Shown here in pieces: positions 25,499-32,959 of a DNA stretch of 64,000 bases. The notes under the pieces were generated by a model, which was not told the DNA's origin, ran no database searches, and was given only the letters and a program-made list of their open reading frames with translations. The stretch covers positions 145,567 through 209,566 of the forward strand of contig CAKOHG010000003.1 of assembly GCA_934085565.1 (NCBI GenBank), written 5' to 3'. A program made the position numbers and the translations under genes. Positions within the stretch are counted from its first letter, which is position 1; each line of letters opens with the position of its first letter. The stretch is from an uncultured Bacilli bacterium. Its GTDB lineage: Bacteria > Bacillota_I > Bacilli_A > RF39 > UBA660.

Positions 25499-26738
25499 GA
25501 TGACCTCCTAATTTTTGATTTTGTTCTTTTTCCGTAGAGTGAGAAAGAAGACTAGTAGCATATAAAAGACTATTTTTTCCAAATTTTTGATGAACAATAT
25601 CTAAGGTTTTCATTAATTTTTCATCATTTAATTTTCTTTCATAAAACAAATCTAATTGAATACCTTTTTTGCTTTCTAATCTTCCTAAGTGCAAACCTAT
25701 TTTTCGAATGGGCATATCCATTTCATAATATCTATCGAATAAGGCTTTAAAATTTAAAAATAAAATTTCTTCATTATCTGTTTTTTCATCCAAAAGTAAA
25801 GAATGCGAAAATCCGCCTCCTAAGACTTTCGAATAAGAACAAAAAAGAGTAATATTTTGACATTCAAGATTTTTAAGACGTAATTTTTCCGTTAAATGTC
25901 CGAGCATTTCTTTTATGATAAGGAGACACTCTTCATTGTAATAATCTTTATATAAAACTTGGCTATGTCCTAGTGATTTTTGGGGAGGTGCTTTTATATT
26001 TTTGATAATCGTATTATCAATCCCATTGGCATGTTCAAAAAGTAAAAGACCCATTTTACCAAAATTTTTTTGTAATCTTTTAGGGGATGTGTGTGCTAAA
26101 TCATAGATAGAATGAATATTCATGTTTAAAAGTCTTTTTTCTAAACGTTTACCAATTTGCCAAACTGAAGAAAGGTCAGTGATAGACCATAATTTAGTTG
26201 GAATATCTTCATAAGTCCAATAAGCAATATTGCTTTTCTTTTTCTTGGCTTCGATATCCATGGCAAGTTTCGCAAGAAGCATATTAGGCCCAATGCCACA
26301 GGTAGCTACTAGTTTGGTTTTTTCAAAAATTGTTTTTAAAATATCCTCGGCTAATTGTTCTTCGTCCTTTTGATAATAATCTAAATAATCAGTGACATCT
26401 AAAAAACATTCGTCAATAGAGTAAATGTGCAAATCTTCTTCACTTACATAATCAAGATAAATGTTAATAATTTCTTTTGATTTTTCAACGTATCTTTTCA
26501 TTCGAGGGTTAACAACAAAGTAAGAAATATCTTTAGGAATGTCATAAAGTCGCATTCTTCCCTTTAATCCTAAACTTTTAAGATAAGGTGTCACGGCTAA
26601 AGAAATCGCTTCTTTACGTTGTTTAATACTTGCGACGACTAAAGGAGTTTTAAAAGCATCTAAGCCTCTATCAACACATTCCACAAAGGCAAAAAAAGAT
26701 TTTAAATCAATACACAATATCTTTCTATCTATTAGCAT
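25491..26738 (-). CDS. Y-family DNA polymerase (UvrX/UmuC-like)
   Basis: 415 residues. Catalytic acidic residues appear in ILCIDLKSFFAFVECVDRG and IYSIDECFLDVTDYL. The palm, thumb and little-finger regions follow: ATCGIGPNMLLAKLAMDIEAKK, VWQIGKRLEKRLLNMNIHSIYDLA and GHSQVLYKDY. It should be an error-prone lesion-bypass polymerase. The SD GGAGGA is 7 bases from ATG 26738. A second, longer paralogue with its own YolD partner lies at 40574 on the opposite strand. I saw no LexA-type operator upstream. Confidence 0.94.
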   Translation of the reverse strand: MLIDRKILCIDLKSFFAFVECVDRGLDAFKTPLVVASIKQRKEAISLAVTPYLKSLGLKGRMRLYDIPKDISYFVVNPRMKRYVEKSKEIINIYLDYVSEEDLHIYSIDECFLDVTDYLDYYQKDEEQLAEDILKTIFEKTKLVATCGIGPNMLLAKLAMDIEAKKKKSNIAYWTYEDIPTKLWSITDLSSVWQIGKRLEKRLLNMNIHSIYDLAHTSPKRLQKNFGKMGLLLFEHANGIDNTIIKNIKAPPQKSLGHSQVLYKDYYNEECLLIIKEMLGHLTEKLRLKNLECQNITLFCSYSKVLGGGFSHSLLLDEKTDNEEILFLNFKALFDRYYEMDMPIRKIGLHLGRLESKKGIQLDLFYERKLNDEKLMKTLDIVHQKFGKNSLLYATSLLSHSTEKEQNQKLGGHHV

Positions 26739-26767
26739 AAAAAATCCTCCTTAAAACATTTGTTTGT

Positions 26768-26797
26768 ATTATAACAATCTGCCTAATTTGATAACAA
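26768..26797 (-). promoter_or_regulatory. Promoter of the minus-strand Y-family polymerase
   Basis: On the minus strand TTGTTA (plus 26792-26797), an 18-base spacer and TATAAT (plus 26768-26773). It is back-to-back with the cyclophilin promoter. Confidence 0.65.
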
Positions 26798-26839
26798 TGG
26801 ATATTTTTGGTAAATTTGTTTTCATTCGACAATTTTTGA

Positions 26840-26868
26840 TTGCAATGCCTTTTTCTTTTTGATAGAAT
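26840..26868 (+). promoter_or_regulatory. Promoter of the cyclophilin lipoprotein gene
   Basis: TTGCAA (26840-26845), a 17-base spacer and TAGAAT (26863-26868), 26 bases before ATG 26895. Confidence 0.68.
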
Positions 26869-26894
26869 GTTAAAAGTTAAAGGAAAGTGAAAAA

Positions 26895-27536
26895 ATGGAA
26901 AAGGTAAGTCGTAGTCGTATTTGTTTTGTATTATTAGTAATTGCTGCTTTTGTTTTTATGACAGCAGGTTGTGAAAAGAAAGATTTAACGAAAGGAACTA
27001 TTGAAGGATATTCTTATGAAGAAACTGATGAAGTTACTTCATATGTTAAAATTGTAACTGGTAAAGATGAAGTGATTTTATTAGAACTTTATCCAGAAGT
27101 TGCTCCTCTTACGGTGCAAAATTTCCAAAAATTGGTTCAAGAAAAATTTTATGATGGTCTTACTTTCCATCGGGTTATTGAAGGTTTTATGATCCAAACG
27201 GGAGATCCACTAGGAAATGGTACCGGTGGAAGTGATACCACTATCAAAGGAGAATTTTCCAAAAATGGTGTTCAAAATGATTTAAAACATGAAAAAGGAG
27301 TAGTTTCTATGGCTAGAAGTTCTGACATGGATTCGGCTTCAAGTCAATTTTTCATTTGTTCAGATACCAATGAATCCGTTTCTAGTTTAGATGGTAGTTA
27401 TGCTGCTTTTGGTAAAACCATTGCCGGTTTAGATGTCGTAGAAAGAATTTCTAAAGTGCAAACAGATAGTAATGATAAACCATTAAAAACAGAAAAAATG
27501 AAAAGTGTTCGTTTTGTAAAAGTAGAAAAAAATTAG
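26895..27536 (+). CDS. Cyclophilin-type peptidyl-prolyl isomerase lipoprotein
   Basis: 213 residues with a lipoprotein signal (hydrophobic helix then TAGC, with Cys about residue 26), so it should be anchored to the outer face of the membrane. The cyclophilin domain has FYDGLTFHRVIEGFMIQTGDP, the Arg active-site block, then GVVSMARS, SASSQFFIC and LDGSYAAFGK. It should assist folding of secreted proteins, which fits a genome with many large surface proteins. It stands alone between its own promoter and a terminator. Confidence 0.94.
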   Translation: MEKVSRSRICFVLLVIAAFVFMTAGCEKKDLTKGTIEGYSYEETDEVTSYVKIVTGKDEVILLELYPEVAPLTVQNFQKLVQEKFYDGLTFHRVIEGFMIQTGDPLGNGTGGSDTTIKGEFSKNGVQNDLKHEKGVVSMARSSDMDSASSQFFICSDTNESVSSLDGSYAAFGKTIAGLDVVERISKVQTDSNDKPLKTEKMKSVRFVKVEKN

Positions 27537-27566
27537 GTATTAGCATAAAGTTAATATCTTTTTTTA
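27536..27566 (+). terminator. Rho-independent terminator after the cyclophilin gene
   Basis: GGTATTA (27536-27542) pairs with TTAATATC (27551-27558, one G-U) and is followed by a run of T residues to 27565. Confidence 0.65.
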
Positions 27567-27570
27567 TATC

Positions 27571-27601
27571 TTGACTTAGAGTGTACTCTAGGTTATATAA
27601 T
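27571..27601 (+). promoter_or_regulatory. MerR-type promoter with operator dyad
   Basis: TTGACT (27571-27576) and TATAAT (27596-27601) are separated by 19 bases, the overlong spacer that MerR-family activators correct by DNA twisting. The spacer carries the inverted repeat TAGAGT-GT-ACTCTA (27577-27590). The promoter drives the MerR-flavodoxin operon, so autoregulation is expected. Confidence 0.85.
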
Positions 27602-27621
27602 GAGTTAGGAAGGTGAGGAAA

Positions 27622-27999
27622 GTGACCAGTAAAGAAGTTTGTCTTAAATATAATGTATCCAATTATACTTTACATTATTATGAAAAAGAGGGTTTAATTG
27701 GGCCTATTAAGAAAAATAAAAGTGATCATCGCATCTATTCGGAAACTGATTTGAAAAGATTAGAATTTATTTTATGTATGCGTAAAGCAAAGATTTCGAT
27801 TAAAACATTAAAAGAGTATATTTTACTTTATGAAAAAGGAGAAAAAACGAAAGAAAAACGTTTAGAACTTTTGCAAAATGAATTAAATACTTTAGAAGAA
27901 AAAATAAAAGATATGAATGAGGCGAAGGATTATTTGACTTATAAAATAAAATTATATGAGCAAGATAAACTTGAGGAAATATTAAAGGAGAATGTATGA
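27622..27999 (+). CDS. MerR family transcriptional regulator
   Basis: 125 residues. The N-terminal winged HTH includes TSKEVCLKYNVSNYTLHYYEKEGLIGP and RIYSETDLKRLEFILCMRKA, then a coiled dimerisation helix (LELLQNELNTLEEKIKDMNEAKDYL). It lacks the Cys set of metal-sensing MerR proteins, so a small-molecule or redox signal is more likely. GTG 27622 is preferred over GTG 27613 because AGGTGAGG sits at SD distance from it. Its stop overlaps the flavodoxin start (ATGA), and the promoter has the MerR dyad. Confidence 0.9.
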   Translation: MTSKEVCLKYNVSNYTLHYYEKEGLIGPIKKNKSDHRIYSETDLKRLEFILCMRKAKISIKTLKEYILLYEKGEKTKEKRLELLQNELNTLEEKIKDMNEAKDYLTYKIKLYEQDKLEEILKENV

Positions 28000-28469
28000 A
28001 AAATTTAATTGTTTATTATTCCTACACAGGAAATACTAAAAAAGTTGCAGAAGAAATAGCTAAAAAAGTAAATGGAACGTTATGTCCGTTAACATTAAAA
28101 GAAGATTATACAAAGGACTATGATGCTTTGGTAAATGAAATGGAAAGTAGTAATAATGAAAATAATCAACCAGAGTTAAAAGATTTAAATGTTTCTTTAG
28201 ATGAATTTGATCGTGTCTTTGTCCTTACACCTGTTTGGTGGTACACGTTAAGTCGTCCTGTTAATACTTTTTTACATCAAAATAATTTGGAAGGTAAAGA
28301 AGTGGTTTTGATAAGTACTAATGCAGGATGGCTTGGTGAAACTTTTGAAAATATGGAAAAATTAATAAAAGGAAAAGTTCTTGGCACTATCAATTGTGTA
28401 TTTAACAATGACGTTTGGCAAAATAAAGATGAGGTAGATAGTAAACTTCAAACCTTGCATTTAATTTAA
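27996..28469 (+). CDS. Flavodoxin-like protein
   Basis: 157 residues. The FMN phosphate loop is YSYTGNTKKVAEEIA at residues 9-23, followed by VFVLTPVWWYTLSRPVNTFL (the aromatic isoalloxazine site) and VVLISTNAGWLG. This is a small electron-carrier or quinone-reductase-type flavoprotein. It is translationally coupled to the MerR gene and presumably under its control, a common arrangement for stress-induced flavoproteins. Confidence 0.92.
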   Translation: MKNLIVYYSYTGNTKKVAEEIAKKVNGTLCPLTLKEDYTKDYDALVNEMESSNNENNQPELKDLNVSLDEFDRVFVLTPVWWYTLSRPVNTFLHQNNLEGKEVVLISTNAGWLGETFENMEKLIKGKVLGTINCVFNNDVWQNKDEVDSKLQTLHLI

Positions 28470-28470
28470 C

Positions 28471-28499
28471 TTGCAAGAAATAAAAAAACATTTTATGAT
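28471..28499 (+). promoter_or_regulatory. Promoter of the DUF362 gene
   Basis: TTGCAA (28471-28476), a 17-base spacer and TATGAT (28494-28499), 31 bases before ATG 28531. The SD is AAAGGAAG. Confidence 0.68.
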
Positions 28500-28530
28500 A
28501 CTTATATAGTAAGAAAGGAAGATATTTATT

Positions 28531-29400
28531 ATGGAAAAGGCAAAAGTTTATTTTACAAAGGAAATTACACCAGAAAGCTTAGTACGTTTATATGATGCTT
28601 TAGGCGTTCATTTAGATGAAAATGTAGCAGTAAAACTTCATTCAGGAGAAGAAGGTAATCAAAATTATTTACGTCCTGAGTTTTTAAAACCTATTATTGA
28701 ACATGTAAATGGTACGGTTGTTGAATGTAATACTGCCTATGATGGTGCTCGTAATACTACGGAAAAACACGAGAAATTATTAGAAAATCATGGTTGGAGT
28801 AAATATTTCAAAGTTGATTTATTAGATGCGGAAGGACCAGATAAAGAATTATCTATTCCCGATGGTTTTCAAATTAAAAAAGACTATGTTGGGAAAGACA
28901 TTGATAATTATGATTCTATGCTTGTTTTATCCCATTTTAAAGGACACCCAATGGGTGGTTATGGAGGAGCTTTAAAACAACTTTCTATTGGTATTGCATC
29001 TAGTTATGGTAAAGCTTATATCCATGGAGCAGGGGATCCAGATAAACTTTGGACAGCTCCACATGATGATTTTCTAGAAAGTATGGCGGACGCAGCTTAT
29101 GCTGTTCATACAAAATTTAAAGATCATGTTGTCTATTTAAATGTTATGAAAAATATGAGTGTGGATTGTGATTGTTGTGCAGTTGCGGAAGATCCTTGTT
29201 TGAAAGATATTGGTGTTTTAATTAGTACTGATCCAATTGCTATTGATAAAGCTTGTCTTGATCTTGTTAATTCTTCTAATGATGAAGGAGTTGCTCATTT
29301 TATGGAAAGAGTAAATTCAAGAAATGGCTTTCATACTATTGAAACGGCTGTTAAACATGGTTTTGGCACTACTGATTATGAATTAATAAATATTGACTAG
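28531..29400 (+). CDS. DUF362 domain protein
   Basis: 289 residues: AVKLHSGEEGNQNYLRPEFLKP, VVECNTAYDGARNTTEKHEKL, MLVLSHFKGHPMGGYGGALKQLSIGIA and DCDCCAVAEDPCLKDIGVLISTDPIAIDKACLDLV. These are the typical blocks of DUF362 proteins. Cys residues in the CDCCA segment may bind metal. No ferredoxin domain is attached, unlike many members. The function of the family is not settled. The gene converges on the Rpn-like pair and shares a bidirectional terminator with it. Confidence 0.88.
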   Translation: MEKAKVYFTKEITPESLVRLYDALGVHLDENVAVKLHSGEEGNQNYLRPEFLKPIIEHVNGTVVECNTAYDGARNTTEKHEKLLENHGWSKYFKVDLLDAEGPDKELSIPDGFQIKKDYVGKDIDNYDSMLVLSHFKGHPMGGYGGALKQLSIGIASSYGKAYIHGAGDPDKLWTAPHDDFLESMADAAYAVHTKFKDHVVYLNVMKNMSVDCDCCAVAEDPCLKDIGVLISTDPIAIDKACLDLVNSSNDEGVAHFMERVNSRNGFHTIETAVKHGFGTTDYELINID

Positions 29401-29404
29401 AAAA

Positions 29405-29438
29405 AAAGCCGTTTAGCTATAAAGTTAACGACTTTTTT
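29405..29438. terminator. Bidirectional terminator between convergent genes
   Basis: A-rich AAAGCCGTTTA on the left pairs, with one mismatch, with TAACGACTTT on the right. T residues follow on the plus side and A residues precede it, so it can end both the DUF362 gene and the Rpn-like gene at 29446. Confidence 0.68.
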
Positions 29439-29445
29439 TGTGTCT

Positions 29446-30288
29446 TTAAATTTCAGTTTTTTGTAAATTTAAAATTTCTTCTTTTGATAATTCAGTAACT
29501 TTTTGAATAATTTCTAAGGAGACATTTTCAAGTAACATATTTTTTGCAACTATTATTTTTTCTTCTTTTTTGCCGGCCTCATTAGCTTCTTTAAGTTCAG
29601 TATTATGGCATTTTTCTTCATCTTCTTCTTTGGTCATATAACTAAAAAATTCTGGGTCTTCATTTACTTTCTTAACTTCATTCATAAATTTCATTACCTT
29701 TCTATCATTTGACAATTTTGCCAAGTCTTCTTCATTTAAATCAAGCATAATTAAATACTTGAATTTCTGAATGTTTACTTCGTCTTTAGCATACCAATAA
29801 TTTAAGACTTTGTCCATATTCCATTCCACAATTTTAAAGTTACGAACAAAGTTTTTCTCACCATCATTCAAAGTATAAATCCGACATATTTTATTATCTT
29901 TCTTATTCATACCATAAGTGAGATTTAATTGAATAATTAAAGTATCTTCACTATAACTATCACCTTTTAAAGTATATCTACTATAAACGTTACATAAAAA
30001 GGCTAAGTTTCTGGTATGAAGATAATCTTTAGGTTCTGAATTAATCTCAATACCAATATAACCTTCACTCGTTTTTAAAAGCAAATCACAATACTTTTTA
30101 CGAGTATTAATATTCCCTTGAAGGGTTTCTACATTAAGTCTTTGAATTTCATAGACTTTAAGGTTTAAAGTAAGCTCTAGTAAAGCTACTAATAAATCCT
30201 CATTTTCTTCTTTTAAAAATACTTCTTTAAATGTTCTGTCGTAACGACAACTGTAAAATTTTTTTGTTTCTTCTAATTCTCTTATCAT
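29446..30288 (-). CDS. Rpn/YhgA-like PD-(D/E)XK nuclease, copy 1
   Basis: 280 residues. The N-terminus CRYDRTFKEVFLKEENEDLLVALLELTL is given here as RTFKEVFLKEENEDLLVALL. It is followed by KKYCDLLLKTSEGYIGIEIN, the PD-(D/E)XK-type core with Asp and Glu, as in the Rpn family of recombination-promoting nuclease/putative transposase proteins. A charged linker (KKEEK) leads to a variable C-terminal 35 residues ending LSKEEILNLQKTEI. Residues 1 to about 243 are almost identical to copy 2, but the C-terminal tails differ. E. coli Rpn proteins are reported as toxic antiphage nucleases with intragenic antitoxins. An internal ATG (minus strand, 29685) behind AGAAAGGT could start a similar 80-residue product. 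Confidence 0.85.
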   Translation of the reverse strand: MIRELEETKKFYSCRYDRTFKEVFLKEENEDLLVALLELTLNLKVYEIQRLNVETLQGNINTRKKYCDLLLKTSEGYIGIEINSEPKDYLHTRNLAFLCNVYSRYTLKGDSYSEDTLIIQLNLTYGMNKKDNKICRIYTLNDGEKNFVRNFKIVEWNMDKVLNYWYAKDEVNIQKFKYLIMLDLNEEDLAKLSNDRKVMKFMNEVKKVNEDPEFFSYMTKEEDEEKCHNTELKEANEAGKKEEKIIVAKNMLLENVSLEIIQKVTELSKEEILNLQKTEI

Positions 30289-30308
30289 GTCTAGTGTCCT
30301 CTTCTAAG

Positions 30309-30340
30309 AAAGATAATTTTGCTAGCTTTAAATTATCCTT
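30309..30340 (-). promoter_or_regulatory. Conserved leader hairpin upstream of Rpn-like copy 1
   Basis: On the minus strand AAGGATAATTT pairs with AAATTATCTTT (11 bp with one G-U) around the loop AAAGCTAGCA, about 20 bases before the SD AGAAGAGG. The same hairpin precedes copy 2 and its first half is visible at the right end of the window. Confidence 0.75.
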
Positions 30341-30418
30341 CTACTTATATATACAAGAAAAATCTTCGATTTCCTTTTTTTTATGTGTAATTTGTCAAAA
30401 AAAATTTAATAAATAAAA

Positions 30419-30443
30419 AAATAAGCACCTTTAATGCTTACTT
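30419..30443 (-). terminator. Terminator of Rpn-like copy 2
   Basis: On the minus strand AGTAAGCA and TGCTTATT form a stem around TTAAAGG, followed by T7. It lies just after the copy 2 stop and before the leader of copy 1. Confidence 0.7.
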
Positions 30444-30452
30444 TTCATGAGT

Positions 30453-31292
30453 TTACATATTATTTTTAAGTTTTTGAAGTTCTTCTTCTGTTAATTCTGT
30501 GATTTCTATAATGTCTTTCATTGGAATATGTTTTTTAAACATTATTTTGGCAATTTGTATTTTTTCTTCTTTTTTGCCAGCTTCGTTTGCCTCTTTAAGC
30601 TCAGTATTATGACACTTTTCTTCGTCTTCTTCTTTGGTCATATAACTAAAAAATTCTGGGTCTTCATTTACTTTCTTAACTTCGTTCATAAATTTCATTA
30701 CCTTTCTATCATTTGACAATTTTGCCAAGTTTTCTTCATTTAAATCAAGCATTATTAAATACTTGAATTTCTGAATGTTTCCTTCGTCCTTAGCATACCA
30801 ATAATTTAAGACTTTGTCCATATTCCATTCCACAATTTTAAAGTTACGAACAAAGTTTTTCTCACCATCATTCAAAGTATAAATCCGACATATTTTATTA
30901 TCTTTCTTATTCATACCATAAGTGAGATTTAATTGAATAATTAAAGTATCTTCACTATAACTATCACCTTTTAAAGTATATCTACTATAAACGTTACATA
31001 AAAAGGCTAAGTTTCTGGTATGAAGATAATCTTTAGGTTCTGAGTTAATCTCAATACCAATATAACCTTCACTCGTTTTTAAAAGTAGGTCACAATACTT
31101 TTTACGAGTATTAATATTACCTTGAAGGGTTTCTACATTAAGTCTTTGAATTTCATAGACTTTAAGGTTTAAAGTAAGCTCTAGTAAAGCTACTAATAAA
31201 TCCTCATTTTCTTCTTTTAAAAATACTTCTTTAAATGTTCTGTCGTAACGACAACTGTAAAATTTTTTTACTTCTTCTAATTCTCTTATCAT
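30453..31292 (-). CDS. Rpn/YhgA-like PD-(D/E)XK nuclease, copy 2
   Basis: 279 residues, nearly identical to copy 1 over the first 243 (differences such as EEVKKF for EETKKF, KDEGN for KDEVN and NEENL for NEEDL). It keeps the same catalytic blocks RTFKEVFLKEENEDLL and CDLLLKTSEGYIGIEIN. After the KKEEKI linker the tail differs completely: QIAKIMFKKHIPMKDIIEITELTEEELQKLKNNM, quoted here only as IPMKDIIEITELTEEEL. Each copy has its own leader, so this is a tandem duplication of a whole unit with replacement or divergence of the specificity-like tail. Confidence 0.85.
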   Translation of the reverse strand: MIRELEEVKKFYSCRYDRTFKEVFLKEENEDLLVALLELTLNLKVYEIQRLNVETLQGNINTRKKYCDLLLKTSEGYIGIEINSEPKDYLHTRNLAFLCNVYSRYTLKGDSYSEDTLIIQLNLTYGMNKKDNKICRIYTLNDGEKNFVRNFKIVEWNMDKVLNYWYAKDEGNIQKFKYLIMLDLNEENLAKLSNDRKVMKFMNEVKKVNEDPEFFSYMTKEEDEEKCHNTELKEANEAGKKEEKIQIAKIMFKKHIPMKDIIEITELTEEELQKLKNNM

Positions 31293-31311
31293 GTATTTAT
31301 CCTCTTCTAAG

Positions 31312-31343
31312 AAAGATAATTTTGCTAGCTTTAAATTATCCTT
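31312..31343 (-). promoter_or_regulatory. Conserved leader hairpin upstream of Rpn-like copy 2
   Basis: The same 11-bp stem and AAAGCTAGCA loop as before copy 1. The conserved block continues upstream to about 31400, including the A8GGAAATC and CTTGTATATATAAG segments. Confidence 0.75.
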
Positions 31344-31492
31344 CTACTTATATATACAAGAAAAATCTCTGATTTCCTTTTTTTTATGTGTAATTTATCA
31401 AATTTATTACAAAATTATAAAATTCACCAAGTAATATTTTTCCTTTTAAATGCTAAAATTTCTCGGTATAATAAAGAACAAGGAGAAAGTGT

Positions 31493-32959
31493 ATGAAAGA
31501 ATTATTAATACCTGTTGGTTCTATGGAAGCTTTGAAATATGCCGTGTTAAATGGAGCAGATGCGGTTTACTTAGGCGGAAAAAAATTTGGAGCTCGTGCT
31601 TATGCTCAAAATTTTGATGATGAAACTTTAAAAGAAGCCCTTTTGTTTGCCCATTTATATGGGGTAAAAGTTTATGTTACGGTGAATACTTTAATATTTG
31701 AAAGAGAGCTTCAAAATGTTCAAGACTATCTTATCTTTTTAGAAAGCATTCATGTGGACGCTGTTATTGTTTCGGATTTAGGAATTATTTCTTGGATTCA
31801 TCAAAATTTACCTAATTTAAATGTTCATGTTTCGACACAAGCTCATACTTTTAATGCTGATATCATGACTTTCTATAAAAATTTAGGAGTAACCAGAGTT
31901 GTTGTGGATAGAGAAATGTCTTTAGATGAAATTAAAGCGTTACCTGATATTTTAGAGATTGAATGCTTTATCCATGGCGCTTTATGTGTTTGTTATTCGG
32001 GCCAATGTCTATTTAGTTATTTTAAAGATGGTCGTAGTGGTAACAGAGGAACTTGTTCGCAAAGTTGTCGCATGCCTTATAGCCTTTTTAAAGATGGAAA
32101 GAAACTAGAGACCGATGGAAAATACCTTTTATCTACCAAAGAGCTTAACACATCTTTACATATTGATGAATTACTAAAAAGCAATATTACCTCTTTTAAA
32201 GTAGAAGGAAGAATGAAAAGTCCTCTTTATGTGGGGTTTATTACCCGTTTTTATCGTCGTCTTTTTGATGGCGAAAAGGTAAACTCAAAAGATAGAAAAG
32301 ATTTAAAAGTTATGTTTAACAGAGAGTTTACAGATGGTTATTTATTTAATGAAAAAAATATTATGAATTTTAAAACGCCTAATCATCAAGGGATAAACTT
32401 AGGAAAAGTTGTCGATGTGCATAAAGATAAAATCAAAATTCTTTTAGAAGAAGATATTCAACAAGAAGATGGGATCCGTTTTAAAAACAAAGATATGGGC
32501 TTTATTGTTAATTTCTTATACGATGAAAAAGGTAAGCTTATAAACCATGCTTCGAAAGGAAGTATTATTTATGTAGATAATAAAGTTAATTTAAAAGATA
32601 AAGATATTGTCCTAAAGACTTTAGATAAGAAACTAATGAATGAAATCGCTAATTATGAACCACGTAAAGTAGACATTGATTTGACAGTGAAAGTAATAGG
32701 AGATATTTTTTCATTAACCCTTAAAGATTCTCATCATGAAATAAATGTTTCTGAAAAGATTGTTTCCAAGGCCTTAAAAAGAAGTATTACCGAAGAAGAA
32801 ATAAAAAAACAAATGGATCGTTTAAAAGATACTCCTTTTAAAATAAGAAAGATAACGATTGAGATTCCTGAAAATATTTTTATTCCTGTTTCTAAAATGA
32901 ATGAAATAAGAAGAGAAGCCGTTTCTAAATTAATAGAAAAGAGGGAAAATTATGTATAG
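31493..32959 (+). CDS. U32 family protein (RlhA-like N-terminal portion)
   Basis: 488 residues. The U32 (TIM-barrel) domain is clear: LLIPVGSMEALKYAVLNGADAVYLGG, VNTLIFERELQ, VHVSTQAHTF and the Cys-rich signature CFIHGALCVCYSGQC followed by GTCSQSCR, whose cysteines are iron-sulfur ligands in studied members. SFKVEGRMKSPLYVG follows. RlhA and TrhP of this family hydroxylate 23S rRNA or tRNA. The length (about 490 aa with part of the C-terminal region) and the coupled next gene suggest that an RlhA-type protein is split here. A TATAAT at 31467-31472 precedes it. Confidence 0.88.
   Translation: MKELLIPVGSMEALKYAVLNGADAVYLGGKKFGARAYAQNFDDETLKEALLFAHLYGVKVYVTVNTLIFERELQNVQDYLIFLESIHVDAVIVSDLGIISWIHQNLPNLNVHVSTQAHTFNADIMTFYKNLGVTRVVVDREMSLDEIKALPDILEIECFIHGALCVCYSGQCLFSYFKDGRSGNRGTCSQSCRMPYSLFKDGKKLETDGKYLLSTKELNTSLHIDELLKSNITSFKVEGRMKSPLYVGFITRFYRRLFDGEKVNSKDRKDLKVMFNREFTDGYLFNEKNIMNFKTPNHQGINLGKVVDVHKDKIKILLEEDIQQEDGIRFKNKDMGFIVNFLYDEKGKLINHASKGSIIYVDNKVNLKDKDIVLKTLDKKLMNEIANYEPRKVDIDLTVKVIGDIFSLTLKDSHHEINVSEKIVSKALKRSITEEEIKKQMDRLKDTPFKIRKITIEIPENIFIPVSKMNEIRREAVSKLIEKRENYV

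Noticed and set aside
26739..26894. LexA/DinR operator before the Y-family polymerase
   Set aside because: No CGAAC-N4-GTTCG or close variant is present in this spacer or before 40574.
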